From an uncultured Muribaculaceae bacterium (GTDB lineage: Bacteria; Bacteroidota; Bacteroidia; Bacteroidales; Muribaculaceae): a stretch of 64,000 nucleotides of DNA. The stretch is taken from positions 56,441 to 120,440 of the forward strand of contig CALUMH010000005.1 in assembly GCA_944321685.1 (NCBI GenBank), given 5' to 3'. Of the stretch, positions 25,731 to 35,541 are shown piece after piece; position 1 is the first letter of the stretch, and every line of letters starts with the position of its first letter. The notes under the pieces were generated by a model. The model saw only the letters and a list, made by a program, of their open reading frames with translations, did no database searches and was not told the DNA's origin. A program made the translations under genes and the position numbers.

Positions 25731-27296
25731 TTACTTATGTCCACAGGGACCGCCGTGGCTGTATGTAAACTTGTCAAACGACACTTCACCACAGTCGGCA
25801 TCGGTATTATAACAATACAAACCCACACGAACGCCTTTCCAATTGCCAAACTCCATAGCAAACGGTTCTCCGGCTTGCGAAAACTTCCGCCCGTCTTTAC
25901 TATATGAAAAAACATAACTGTTGGCTGTGGCATCGGCCTCCAACCGCAAATAAACCGTTTTACCCGACACGGCATAGGTTTCGATGATTTTCCCGTCGGC
26001 TTCAAAATAAAGCATCGCTTTGCCCTGTTCCATCTTTACGCCTATCACATTGTTACGAGCTCCCAAGCAAGCCAGTCCGCAACGTTGCCCGTCGGCCATG
26101 CGGCAGAAATCCATTTTCACAGTGGCCATGCCTTTATAGCCAACCGTTTTTTGTGTAAGCGTGTTACGAGCCGACCTGAAATCATCGGCTTGAAGTGCGT
26201 GCAACGTCAACATTCCTTTCCGTTCCGACAGCGACCAGGCCGAATCCACCGGATTATGGTTAAACTGCCATTGCAATCCAAGCCTGTCGGCATCGAAATC
26301 ATCATCGGTTTGGGGCGATGTAATATCTGATTGTACGGCAATCCGAGGTTTGATCCACACAGCCACAGGTTCACCTATGCCGTTACGGTCGATATCCACG
26401 CCTATCACAGGCCACCCGTTTTCCCAGTGCATGGGTTGTAAATGCACCACTCGGCCAAGCTGGTTATATTGCTGGAAATGATAAAAGAACCATTCACCGT
26501 CGGGCGTATCTACCATCGCTCCCTGATGAGGGCCGTTGGTTGCCGTGGTTCCTTGTTCAAGCACCACCCGTTTCTCATACGGGCCGTAAATATTCTTCGA
26601 GCGCAAGACGGTTTGCCATCCCACTTGCACTCCTCCTTCGGGTATGCTCAAGTAATAATATCCGTCACGCTTGTGTATCTTTGTACCTTCGGCCACAGGT
26701 CCAGTGTAAACCGTGCAGCCGTCATCAAGCAACCGGGTTCCGTCGGGACTCATTCGGTGAATGATAATAGGACCTGCACCCAGGATGCTGCGCCCCAAGT
26801 ATGCCTGGCCATCTTCATCCCAAAACGGGCAAGGGTCTTCCCACCCTTTAACATGGCACACGTTATGCAACGGACTCCACGGCCCGGCAGGGTCGGTAGC
26901 ATTCGACATAAAAAGGCCCTCATCGGGAGTACAGAAAAACACCCAGAACTTACCATCATGGTATCGCAACGACGGGGCCCACGACCCGCCGCCGTAGTGT
27001 TCCATGCTATCCCATCCGGGAAAATCAAAACGCCGATACACCTGCGACAACAGCCGCCAATTTACCATATCGTCCGACTCAAGCACTTGCATGCCTGTGA
27101 AATGAAAATCAGATGCTACCATATAATATTTTTCCCCTACCCTTATCACATCAGGGTCGGAATAGTCGGCGTTTAATATTGGATTGACATACGTGCCGTT
27201 CCCTTGGTCTCCCCATGTAGGAAGTGGTGCCTGCCCGGCACATACACTTGTGGCACCCATTGCGATGCCAAGTAATAAAACAGAAATTCTCATCAT
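25731..27296 (-). CDS. GH43 beta-xylosidase/alpha-arabinofuranosidase-like enzyme
   Basis: Secreted glycoside hydrolase of 521 residues. A signal peptide ends near VCAGQ. The five-bladed propeller (about 30-330) has the catalytic base Asp in NADYSDPDVIRV, the pKa-modulating Asp in KGWEDPCPFWDED and the general-acid Glu in GPVAEGTKIHKRDG. Residues 340-521 match the C-terminal beta-sandwich (DUF1349/concanavalin-like) common in GH43 xylosidases. It likely acts on xylan or arabinan side chains. It has its own -7 box and is not in a classic PUL. Confidence 0.92.
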   Translation of the reverse strand: MMRISVLLLGIAMGATSVCAGQAPLPTWGDQGNGTYVNPILNADYSDPDVIRVGEKYYMVASDFHFTGMQVLESDDMVNWRLLSQVYRRFDFPGWDSMEHYGGGSWAPSLRYHDGKFWVFFCTPDEGLFMSNATDPAGPWSPLHNVCHVKGWEDPCPFWDEDGQAYLGRSILGAGPIIIHRMSPDGTRLLDDGCTVYTGPVAEGTKIHKRDGYYYLSIPEGGVQVGWQTVLRSKNIYGPYEKRVVLEQGTTATNGPHQGAMVDTPDGEWFFYHFQQYNQLGRVVHLQPMHWENGWPVIGVDIDRNGIGEPVAVWIKPRIAVQSDITSPQTDDDFDADRLGLQWQFNHNPVDSAWSLSERKGMLTLHALQADDFRSARNTLTQKTVGYKGMATVKMDFCRMADGQRCGLACLGARNNVIGVKMEQGKAMLYFEADGKIIETYAVSGKTVYLRLEADATANSYVFSYSKDGRKFSQAGEPFAMEFGNWKGVRVGLYCYNTDADCGEVSFDKFTYSHGGPCGHK

Positions 27297-27333
27297 TATG
27301 TTATGGATTTTAGGTTAATATCGTAAGCTTCCC

Positions 27334-27341
27334 CAAAAATA
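27334..27341 (-). promoter_or_regulatory. -7 box for the GH43 gene
   Basis: Minus-strand TATTTTTG, 38 bases before the ATG at 27296. Confidence 0.5.
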
Positions 27342-27500
27342 CGAAAAATTTACTTACATATACAGCTATGCCTGCGACTTTCGCTATATTTCAATAATAT
27401 TGCCCTAATATATTTTAATAAAGCAGAAACTTGCAGCACCACTGGATGTTGCGGAGTTAAATACAAATTAATCACTAACATTGAAAAACTTGTTTACCAT

Positions 27501-27741
27501 GTGGCGGCAAAGCTGCCAAACTTTGTGGTAACCGACGGCGCAGCGACCACCACGTGGGAGCAAACCGTCGGCAGACCAAGAGTATGCCTCATCGGCCTCA
27601 AAGAGGTCAAATGTGTGATACCCGAGGTGTTCGACCTCTTTGAGGCCGTTTCAAATAGGATGGTTTCATGCTCCGATGGTTCGGCTTCGTCTCACACATC
27701 GGTTACCACAAATTGGACGGCTATGCCGCTCCCTGAATTTG
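27501..27741. repeat. Modular intergenic repeat, copy B
   Basis: Same order of parts as copy A: GGCGGCAAAG, a GTAACCGACGGCGCAGCGAC block, then the hairpin arms GGCCTCAAAGAGGTC and GACCTCTTTGAGGCC, then CCGATGGTTCGGCTTCG and CACACATCGGTTACC. The GGGTGT-type ends are missing or decayed. Confidence 0.7.
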
Positions 27742-27841
27742 TATTTTTTACCACTCTCATGATATTCCAATAATATAAGATGCGTCTCGGCTATAAAAAG
27801 AATCAGTAAGCTGCTTTTTTTGCACAACCCGTGACTTTCAC

Positions 27842-27849
27842 TATATTTG
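27842..27849 (+). promoter_or_regulatory. -7 box for the DUF456 gene
   Basis: TATATTTG, a perfect Bacteroidetes -7 box, 20 bases before the ATG at 27870. It excludes the longer frame starting at 27831. Confidence 0.6.
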
Positions 27850-27869
27850 CCTTACAAACTATTTATAAC

Positions 27870-28346
27870 ATGGATATTCTGCTTATTATACTGGGGGCGA
27901 TATGCCTCATCGTGGGGCTGGCCGGGTGCATAGCCCCCATGCTGCCGGGGCCGCCGCTTTCTTACGTCGGCCTGCTGTTGCTGCATTTTACAAGCCAAGC
28001 CGACTTCACCACCACCGAATTGCTTGTGTGGCTCGCAATAGTAATTGCAGTACTGCTTCTCGACTACTTCGTGCCGATGCTTGGCACAAAATACTTTGGC
28101 GGCAGCAAATGGGGCTCTTGGGGCTGTGTAATCGGCACCATCGCCGGGCTGTTTTTCATGCCGTTGGGCATTGTACTCGGGCCATTTATCGGGGCATTAG
28201 TTGGAGAATTGCTCGGCGGCAGCCGCACCAGGCAGGCACTGAAAGCAAGTTTAGGGTCGCTGATAGGCTTTCTCTTTGGCACAGTGCTCAAGTGCATCGT
28301 CTGCGGATATTTCATCTATATCTTCATCGCAGAACTAATCAAATAA
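27870..28346 (+). CDS. DUF456-family membrane protein
   Basis: A 158-residue inner-membrane protein with about four hydrophobic segments and Gly-rich turns such as PMLPGPPLSYVG, KYFGGSKWGSWG and GPFIGALVGELLGG, the pattern of the DUF456 family. The repeated small-residue motifs suggest glycine-zipper helix packing. The start at 27870 follows from the promoter at 27842-27849. The family has no settled function. Confidence 0.88.
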   Translation: MDILLIILGAICLIVGLAGCIAPMLPGPPLSYVGLLLLHFTSQADFTTTELLVWLAIVIAVLLLDYFVPMLGTKYFGGSKWGSWGCVIGTIAGLFFMPLGIVLGPFIGALVGELLGGSRTRQALKASLGSLIGFLFGTVLKCIVCGYFIYIFIAELIK

Positions 28347-28417
28347 ATTGTCGCTTTTACGAAAATCCGACCTCACAGTTTCTACACATCTTAATTTCAC
28401 ATATACAGCAAGCCCCC

Positions 28418-28449
28418 ACCATGAACGGTGAGGGCTTGCATGCATATAT
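28418..28449. terminator. Hairpin between convergent genes
   Basis: GCAAGCCCCCACC pairs with GGTGAGGGCTTGC around a six-base loop. No strong T-run on either strand; likely a shared 3' hairpin for the DUF456 gene and the lipoprotein gene. Confidence 0.5.
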
Positions 28450-28486
28450 CAGTTACAAAATTCCTTGGTTAATAGGAACTACAGAT

Positions 28487-31087
28487 TTATTCGGCTTCGC
28501 CGACTTTCACATTCTTTACTTCCCAAGTGGGAGCTACTTCGGCTGTACTCGTATAGCAGAATGCTATATTCACCACATTGCCTACGTATTGTGACAAATC
28601 AACAGGATTAACCGTGTAGAAATCCCAACCTTCCTTATCCGGCCAGCCCGTAACTTCAAGCTTCACCCATTCGGCATCTTCAACATCACCCGTGTAATCA
28701 GTTGACACGAAAACCGAACAGAATTCTTCGACAGTGTGGCCGCTCCAATAATTGACAGCGGTTTCAAATTGCAACATAGGCGACACAGCCTCGCTTAAAT
28801 CTATTTGCGGTGACACAATCCAACTTTCGGTGGGATGATTTGCTCCGCCAACATATGCCGAAGCCTTCCAACCATAAGAAGCATCGATTTTCCATATATA
28901 ACTCAATCCGTCGGTAGTTACGTCATTGATTTCAAAACCTCCGGTAGAGCCGCCTGTAAGCGGTTCATTGAAATAAGTGGTTGCACGAGTCCAACCTTCT
29001 TCAGGCAAATACTCGAATACATAGTTCTTTACGTCATATTCAGGAGTCGGTATCCAAGTTCCGTTGCTGAACATATATTCCTTGACTGCCAATTCGCCCG
29101 AATTGTATATTACAGCTGCACGTTCACCCTTAACGGCAAATGGCAATTTCTCCATCAGGTAAACCGGAGCCACGTTGTCAAGAACCTTCGACGAAATCTC
29201 ATTGCTGCCATATTGCTCATACACAGTCATTGGGAGCGGCATTACGCTTGTTCCATCGGCTGTGTATTCGTTCCACTTCTCACCGTCATAGGCATAAAGT
29301 GTGGCAGCATCGGCTTTCGATACGGCACCGCTGATGCTTTCAATCGAAGTTACCATGGTGTTTAAATAACGGCTGCCCGATACGCCTATGGCAAAGCCGG
29401 TAACACCAACAATGCGGTTATTGAACAACGGATCGATATTTTCGGGATAAGACAAGCTACCGACAGCAGTTTCCGCACCATCAATCGTAACATTATAATA
29501 ATTGCCACTTATACTCAGCCTACCCTGATATGACACAAGTCCCACATAAGGAGCTTCTAAATATGCATCCATTGCAGCAGCATCCAGGACACGGGCGGCA
29601 GGCAGGGTATATTCTCCGGCATCCACCTTGGTAACCTCAGCCGACGACGGGAATTGATTAAAACCTCCATATTCGTCAAGAACACTCTCTACTGTGACTA
29701 TATCGCCCGGCACACAACCTGTGTCACTCTTATACACAAGCATATATCCGGTACCATCGGTCATAAGGAAACCACGGGCATAAGTTGCAGCCACCACGCC
29801 ACGAGCATTATACACTGTGGTCTCATCGGCAGTGGTATAAGCCAATACACCCACAGGAGTATATTTCACACCTGTACCATCAGCAAGTTCCACCGTAGTT
29901 ACCATGGTGTTTACATAACGGCCACCGCTTGTACCAATCATGTAACCTGTAACTTTAACCTTTTGGCCATTAAGGCTGCCATCAACAACGCCTGCTACCG
30001 GATAAGAAATGCTACCGGTGGCCTCACTTGCTCCATCCACAGCAATATTGTAATAATAACCACTGATGCTCAATGTTCCGGTATAAGAAACATATTGTAT
30101 TGTAGGATTTTGAAGATAAGCGTCAAGTTCAGCACCGCTGATTTCGGTCGGAGTGGGATAACTGAATGTTTCTGCCCTCTCAAGCATGGTAACAACCGAA
30201 GATGCAGGGAATTGCATAAAACCACCATGTTGAGAAGTAGTTCCACTTACACTCACAATATCACCTACCGAGTTATTTGCTGTAGTCTTCAAATAAACAA
30301 GTATCGTACCCGTACCATCGTTCATCAAGAAACCTTGACCGTAAGTTGCAATCACAGTACCCTTCACGGTATATTCACCGCCATCAGTATCAGACAACAC
30401 ATCGGCAATCGATGTATAAGCAGCATCATCGTTACGCATAGCCATGCGGTAAGAGGCTGCCTCAGCCTGAGCATCACCGGGTTCCATGGTCGAGTAAGCG
30501 TAATTTACTACCACCATGTCGCCCTGTTGTGCATCGGGATATTTGGTGGCAAGAACTTCGGGCACTTTCGATATGGTTGACGGAGTGAGGTAAGTTGCCT
30601 TGCCACTTCCCCACGCAGCTTCATAATCATAAGAGTCAAGTTCGGTTGAGCTGATAGTCTTACCCTCAAAATCGGAAAGGTATCCCGACGGGTCTTTATA
30701 GAAATTCAATGTCACTACATAGCGTGCACCTTCATCGGCAAGGCGGTAATTGGTAGCCGAAGTAAGGAACGCCGGGAGATAAAGCTCAGGCGAAGCAAGC
30801 GTTGTGAAATACCTGTCTTTGCCCACTGCAGTAAGAGCGTCGGCATATGCAGTGCCTGTTCCGGCTTTCTCGTCAAGCTCAGCGGCAATCTTCTTGTTAT
30901 CTTCATTGTTGGCTATGGCCTCATAATCCGATTTGGTAAGCGTGAAGGCCGAAGAGCGAGTGTCGGTAGGCTTGTAGTTGATACCAAACTGGTCGTTATA
31001 GTCGTCGCACGACATCACTGCCAACGAAGCCAGTGCCACCAATGATGCTGAAAATATCTTATTTTTCATATTCTTCATGTTCCTCAT
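28487..31087 (-). CDS. Surface lipoprotein with duplicated OB-fold-like domains
   Basis: An 866-residue predicted lipoprotein; the signal ends LAVMSC (Cys27). After an N-terminal region to about residue 215, two tandem units follow at about 226-400 and 414-583. Each has GxVxATYxxGFLMxDGTG followed by YxGxLSISGxYYN and a GRYVNTMVT-like end, so the protein holds about four OB-like beta-barrel modules. The C-terminal part (about 730-866) resembles a choice-of-anchor J jelly-roll domain. OB folds of this type occur next to extracellular nucleases, but binding of nucleic acid here is inference. It is 9 bases after the receptor gene and probably forms a surface complex with it, in place of SusD. 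Confidence 0.8.
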   Translation of the reverse strand: MRNMKNMKNKIFSASLVALASLAVMSCDDYNDQFGINYKPTDTRSSAFTLTKSDYEAIANNEDNKKIAAELDEKAGTGTAYADALTAVGKDRYFTTLASPELYLPAFLTSATNYRLADEGARYVVTLNFYKDPSGYLSDFEGKTISSTELDSYDYEAAWGSGKATYLTPSTISKVPEVLATKYPDAQQGDMVVVNYAYSTMEPGDAQAEAASYRMAMRNDDAAYTSIADVLSDTDGGEYTVKGTVIATYGQGFLMNDGTGTILVYLKTTANNSVGDIVSVSGTTSQHGGFMQFPASSVVTMLERAETFSYPTPTEISGAELDAYLQNPTIQYVSYTGTLSISGYYYNIAVDGASEATGSISYPVAGVVDGSLNGQKVKVTGYMIGTSGGRYVNTMVTTVELADGTGVKYTPVGVLAYTTADETTVYNARGVVAATYARGFLMTDGTGYMLVYKSDTGCVPGDIVTVESVLDEYGGFNQFPSSAEVTKVDAGEYTLPAARVLDAAAMDAYLEAPYVGLVSYQGRLSISGNYYNVTIDGAETAVGSLSYPENIDPLFNNRIVGVTGFAIGVSGSRYLNTMVTSIESISGAVSKADAATLYAYDGEKWNEYTADGTSVMPLPMTVYEQYGSNEISSKVLDNVAPVYLMEKLPFAVKGERAAVIYNSGELAVKEYMFSNGTWIPTPEYDVKNYVFEYLPEEGWTRATTYFNEPLTGGSTGGFEINDVTTDGLSYIWKIDASYGWKASAYVGGANHPTESWIVSPQIDLSEAVSPMLQFETAVNYWSGHTVEEFCSVFVSTDYTGDVEDAEWVKLEVTGWPDKEGWDFYTVNPVDLSQYVGNVVNIAFCYTSTAEVAPTWEVKNVKVGEAE

Positions 31088-31096
31088 TCTTTGTAA

Positions 31097-33805
31097 TTAG
31101 AAATTAATACGCAATTTCATGCTGTAGGTGCGGCCAAAAGCGTAGTAGCAATAAATATTGTCCTTAGTGGCTTCAACCTTCGAGTTATTGGGGTTCCAAG
31201 CCTTGGAAATATACTGGTAGTTGAAGAGGTTGTTCACGTTGCCCGAGAGCACTGCATCCAGGCCGCCAACCTTGAAGCGATAGCTTGCATTCAAGTCAAC
31301 GGTGCTTGCTGCCGGTATTTTCCACGGGTCATATACTTTCACGTCATTGCCTGCGCTAAGCACATCGCCAAGGTCGTAATAAGCATAATTGCTGCCATAG
31401 TAAGTCCAGTCGAAACCAACGCGGATAGCCTTGTTGATTTTGAATGTCGCACCGGCACCGAATGTAGTCTGAGCCGAACCTCCCTGATGTATTCCATCGA
31501 TTTCCACAGTGGCTTTCACATGGTCGGGAGCACCCATGGTAGTGGGCAGCCCCTCCTTGTTAAGCGGAGTTCCGTTATGGTCGAAAGCGTAACCGGTGGC
31601 ATTGTCGGTCCAAATCCAGTCGCCTATCGAAGCCATGGCCCATATTTCAAGCCAATTGGTGGGGCGTACCTTCAGGTCAACCTCGACACCCATGTTGCGG
31701 GCATTCACGCCTGTCATGTTCACGAAATATTCGGTGTGGCTGTTGCCAAGCGTACCTCGGTCGGTCATAGTCTTGTCCATCCAACGGGTCCAGTAGGCAT
31801 TTACATTTGCAGTGAACCAGCTGTTGCGGAAACCGTAACCGGCCTCTACCGAGAACACTTTTTCATTCTTTGCATCATTGTTGATTACATTGCTCTGGGT
31901 TGACGACAAGAACACGCCGCCCGAGAACTTAGGAGCACGGCTTATGTAACCGACGTTGGCAAACACATTGTTATGCTTGTCGATATTGAAGTTTGCACCA
32001 CCCTTGACGGTGAAACCAAGGAAACTCTTGGTTTCCGACTTTGCATGAATTTCATCGTAATAGAAGCGGTCGTAACGCCAGTTGGCGGTGTTCGACAACG
32101 AACCGGCCACGAAAGCCGACCAACGGTCCTTGTTGAACTCGGTTTGGAAGAATGCTCCGTATTGCATCACATGGCCGTCATAGTCGCGGTAAACCACGTC
32201 GCCAACACCAAGCTTTTCATAACGCCACGCATCGCTGCCTGCATTAATATTATTATCAACCGACACATCTCCACGAGTAGAATCCACAAAATAGTCGCCG
32301 CCGTAAAGGTCAACGATTTCATTGGTGTGGATACCTTTATAATAACGGAAGTCGATACCGCCATAAAAATCGAAATACTTACCGAAACGAGTAGTATAAG
32401 TCGAAATCAAGCCATACCAGTTATGATAATTCTTAGAATTACTCATAACAAGCATCGAACCATTTTCACTCGCTGCATTGATATCCTGTATTGCGCCGTA
32501 GTCAAATGTACCGTCGCTCTTGCGGAAACGAGTCTGCAACTCGCCGTAATTTGCTCCATACCAGTCGCGGTAGCTGTAACCGAAATCTTCGTTACCCTGA
32601 CCCGAATAACCACCGCCGCGGCCAAGCGAAACATAGAACACCGTGCTCAGCGATGACTTGTCGTTGATACGCCACTGGTGATTAAGGCTCAATTGCGGCT
32701 TGTGATAGAAGTTATATTCGGGCGAACGGCGTTCACCGTTGTTGTCGAAACCATATGAAGAGTTATACTTGTAATTCTTCACGCCATACACCTGTTCTAC
32801 CATCTGCCAGTCGGCAATCTTGAGGGCGCCTTTACGCTGATAGTGCTTTTGTGGCGAGCCGAATGCGGTGAAAGACAACTGATGATTGTCACCGAAGCGT
32901 TTCGACACATTCACAAACCAAGTGTAACCCTCAAAGTCGGCACCCTGCACATAACCGTCGCCCCACGTGCGTGAGCCGAGCAACGTCACCGACCAGTCAT
33001 GAGGCATCAAGCCTGTCGATGCCTTGAAAAGTATCTTGTTCATGCCATCGTTTCCAAGCTGGTAGTAAGCCGTACCACCGCGCTTCTGCTCGATGCCGCT
33101 TGTGATGATATTGATTGTACCGCCAAGCGAAGGTATCGACACCTTCGAGGCACCCATACCGCGTTGCGTTTGCATCACAGCTGTAACATCGGTAAGGCCG
33201 GTCCAGTTACTCCAGTATATGCCGCCCCATTCCATGTCGTTCATAGGTACGCCATTCACCATCACACCTATGTTCTCGTTACTGAAACCACGCATGTATA
33301 TTTCCGAATCACCGAAACCGCCACCATCTTTCTGTGCATGTACACCGGGCGTGGTCTTCAGTATTTCAGGGAACTCCTGTGTGCCAAGCTTCTCGTCGAT
33401 TTGCTCAAACGACACATTCGACACAGCTACCGGAGTGCGGCGTTGGATTGCAATCTGCGAAGTCACAATCACATCGTTAAGCACCTTCGAGTCGCTTTTC
33501 AATGCAATTGTTCCCAAGTCAACATTTTTTCCTGCCGGAATTTTCTCGTTGCGGCTTTCGTAGCCGATGTACTTGAATTCAAGCGTTGCACCGCTCTGCT
33601 TCACTTTCAAAGTGAAAGCACCGTCATAATCGGTGGCAGTGCCTTGTGCTGGGTCGCCCTTAACCTGCACCGTCGCCCCTATAAGGGGTTCATTAGTCTC
33701 CTCATCAATGAGCATCCCGCTCACTGTGGTCTGTGCAAACACCGAGGCCAAACCACTCAATGCCAGCACCATAGTAATTACCAAATGCTTTAGATTGATA
33801 TTCAT
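31097..33805 (-). CDS. TonB-dependent outer-membrane receptor
   Basis: Outer-membrane active importer of 902 residues. After the signal peptide (ending SVFAQ) comes a CarboxypepD-regulatory-like domain (about 27-110, GMLIDEETNEPLIGATVQVKG), the plug (about 120-235, with IYMRGFSNENIGVMVNGVPM) and a 22-strand barrel ending in MKLRINF. At about 900 residues, with no SusD gene beside it, it is outside the usual SusC group. It is the first gene of a two-gene operon with the OB-fold lipoprotein; the -7 box is at 33843-33850. Substrate is unknown. Confidence 0.92.
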   Translation of the reverse strand: MNINLKHLVITMVLALSGLASVFAQTTVSGMLIDEETNEPLIGATVQVKGDPAQGTATDYDGAFTLKVKQSGATLEFKYIGYESRNEKIPAGKNVDLGTIALKSDSKVLNDVIVTSQIAIQRRTPVAVSNVSFEQIDEKLGTQEFPEILKTTPGVHAQKDGGGFGDSEIYMRGFSNENIGVMVNGVPMNDMEWGGIYWSNWTGLTDVTAVMQTQRGMGASKVSIPSLGGTINIITSGIEQKRGGTAYYQLGNDGMNKILFKASTGLMPHDWSVTLLGSRTWGDGYVQGADFEGYTWFVNVSKRFGDNHQLSFTAFGSPQKHYQRKGALKIADWQMVEQVYGVKNYKYNSSYGFDNNGERRSPEYNFYHKPQLSLNHQWRINDKSSLSTVFYVSLGRGGGYSGQGNEDFGYSYRDWYGANYGELQTRFRKSDGTFDYGAIQDINAASENGSMLVMSNSKNYHNWYGLISTYTTRFGKYFDFYGGIDFRYYKGIHTNEIVDLYGGDYFVDSTRGDVSVDNNINAGSDAWRYEKLGVGDVVYRDYDGHVMQYGAFFQTEFNKDRWSAFVAGSLSNTANWRYDRFYYDEIHAKSETKSFLGFTVKGGANFNIDKHNNVFANVGYISRAPKFSGGVFLSSTQSNVINNDAKNEKVFSVEAGYGFRNSWFTANVNAYWTRWMDKTMTDRGTLGNSHTEYFVNMTGVNARNMGVEVDLKVRPTNWLEIWAMASIGDWIWTDNATGYAFDHNGTPLNKEGLPTTMGAPDHVKATVEIDGIHQGGSAQTTFGAGATFKINKAIRVGFDWTYYGSNYAYYDLGDVLSAGNDVKVYDPWKIPAASTVDLNASYRFKVGGLDAVLSGNVNNLFNYQYISKAWNPNNSKVEATKDNIYCYYAFGRTYSMKLRINF

Positions 33806-33842
33806 AAGCGTTGTTTAATGTTGATAGTTTAAAAAACCGATA

Positions 33843-33850
33843 CAAATATA
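33843..33850 (-). promoter_or_regulatory. -7 box of the first receptor-lipoprotein operon
   Basis: Minus-strand TATATTTG, 38 bases before the ATG at 33805, a perfect TAnnTTTG match. Confidence 0.6.
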
Positions 33851-34305
33851 GCACTCAAAAATTAAATTACATTAGTTTTTTTTTATTTTGTTAACTCGCA
33901 AGAGTACTTTTAACCCCATTACGTTAACAAATACTACATTTAACAACGTCACATACCGGCACCGCAACCGGCAATTGCCTGTATGTGTTACCATTAACGT
34001 GTTTCATGATTTCGCAAAACCATATTTTTGCGCATATACGGTTACATTATCGTAACAAAATCACATATTATCGGGCGTACCGCCATTGCAGGAATTAATC
34101 ACGACTAAGATTTCTACCGTTTCAATGGCTTTTCCCTATCCGGAAATTTGTACCACTATTCCTATAACATCTATTAATGAGATGTCGAGGGTTGTTAACA
34201 AAAATGGGAGAGCAAATTAACAAGCATTATGCCAATAATATATAATGGTTACAGATGGACTTATTTGTACGACATAAATACCAATGGCATTTTTTGACAG
34301 ACCGA

Positions 34306-34313
34306 TAATTTTG
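34306..34313 (+). promoter_or_regulatory. -7 box of the first RND operon
   Basis: TAATTTTG, 28 bases before the ATG at 34342. No clear -33 element at the normal spacing, so an activator may be needed. Confidence 0.5.
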
Positions 34314-34341
34314 TAATATAATTAAGTACCTTAACAGCAAA

Positions 34342-35541
34342 ATGAAACACCGATACAGTTTACTAATCTTTTTATGCTCCCTTTTCGCAGTTTCATGCAG
34401 CCAAGGTGAAACTGCGACCGACGGAGAATCAGAATATCCGCTCATGACACTGAAACGTGAGGACCGACGACTGACCGAAGAATATTCGGCCGTTATACGC
34501 GGACTGCAAGACGTGGAAGTGCGCCCGCAAGTTTCAGGCACCATAACGCAAGTATGCGTAAACGAGGGAGCCGAAGTCAAACAAGGCCAGGTGCTGTTTG
34601 TCATCGACCAAGTGCCCTACAAGGCTGCCGTGGAAGTAGCCAAAGCAGCCGTAGCCACCGCCGAAGCTGCCGAAGAGATTGCCCGGCAAACGCTTGAAGG
34701 CAAAGAGATGCTGCACACCGAAAAAGTGATTTCCGACTTCGACCTGCGCACGGCTCAAAACGAATACAAAAGCGCACAGGCCGCCACCATGCAGGCCCGT
34801 GCCGAACTGGTGAACGCCCAAAACAATTTGTCATACACCGAAGTAAAAAGTCCTGTTGACGGTGTTGCCGGAATGACCGATGTGCGCATAGGTACATTGG
34901 TCAGTTCTTCAATGTCCGAACCGCTTATCAGCGTGTCGGACAATTCACAAATGCTTGCCTATTTCTCACTCGTCGAGAAACAAGTACTGTCGCTCACCCG
35001 GCAATACGGCTCGCTCGACAAGGTGTTAAGTTCATTCCCCGATGTGTCGCTAAGGCTGAACGACGGCACAATATACGAACATACGGGTAAAATCGACGTG
35101 ATAAGCGGTATAATCGACAAGACTACCGGAGCCGTGAGCCTGCGAGCAAAATTCGACAACCGCGACGGACGGCTCATGAGCGGCGGACAGGCCAACGTGA
35201 TTGTGCCATACGACCGCCCGGGTAGCATCGTAATTCCACAAGAAGCTACTTATGAGATACAAAACCGAATATTCGCCTACAAAGTGGTTGACGGCATAGC
35301 ACGTTCGACCGCAATCGAAGTATTTGCCATCAATGACGGACGCGAATACATCGTGGAAAGCGGGCTTGAAGAAGGCGACGTGATAGTGAGCGAAGGTGCC
35401 GGACTGCTCAAAGACGGAACCCGCGTAACCAACCGTCAGCAAGCATCAGCAAGCAAAGCCGACAGCCTGCTGACGGCAAATGAAAATGTTTCATCTACAA
35501 GCCTCTACTCAGGAGGAAGATTGGAGGAAGCTGTATTATGA
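34342..35541 (+). CDS. RND efflux membrane fusion lipoprotein (AcrA/MexA type)
   Basis: Periplasmic adaptor of a tripartite RND pump, 399 residues. The lipobox is FAVSC (about Cys17). Then come the lipoyl half RPQVSGTITQVCVNEGAEVKQGQVLFVID, an alpha-hairpin (about 95-160) and the second half NLSYTEVKSPVDGVAGMTDVRIGTLV, followed by the beta-barrel and membrane-proximal domains. Its stop overlaps the pump gene start (ATGA), so synthesis is coupled. Confidence 0.94.
   Translation: MKHRYSLLIFLCSLFAVSCSQGETATDGESEYPLMTLKREDRRLTEEYSAVIRGLQDVEVRPQVSGTITQVCVNEGAEVKQGQVLFVIDQVPYKAAVEVAKAAVATAEAAEEIARQTLEGKEMLHTEKVISDFDLRTAQNEYKSAQAATMQARAELVNAQNNLSYTEVKSPVDGVAGMTDVRIGTLVSSSMSEPLISVSDNSQMLAYFSLVEKQVLSLTRQYGSLDKVLSSFPDVSLRLNDGTIYEHTGKIDVISGIIDKTTGAVSLRAKFDNRDGRLMSGGQANVIVPYDRPGSIVIPQEATYEIQNRIFAYKVVDGIARSTAIEVFAINDGREYIVESGLEEGDVIVSEGAGLLKDGTRVTNRQQASASKADSLLTANENVSSTSLYSGGRLEEAVL

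Larger units (their letters stand above)
27297..27869. other. Intergenic region: divergent promoters plus repeat
   Basis: 570 bases with no supported gene. It holds the GH43 promoter (27334-27341, minus), repeat copy B (27501-27741) and the promoter of the DUF456 gene (27842-27849, plus). The AT-rich stretch 27345-27495 shows nothing I can name. Confidence 0.6.
33806..34341. other. Intergenic region with divergent promoters
   Basis: 536 bases between the divergent receptor and efflux operons. Promoter boxes are at each end (33843-33850 minus, 34306-34313 plus). The middle 33860-34290 is AT-rich with several GTTAAC/GTTAC words but no ORF, hairpin or repeat that I can support. Confidence 0.55.

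Noticed and set aside
31097..33805. Classic SusC of a glycan utilisation locus
   Set aside because: The partner lipoprotein is OB-fold-like rather than SusD, no glycoside hydrolase is in the operon, and the receptor is shorter than typical SusC.
33860..34290. A second invertible segment between the divergent receptor and RND operons
   Set aside because: There are GTTAAC-like words but no long inverted repeat pair flanking either promoter.
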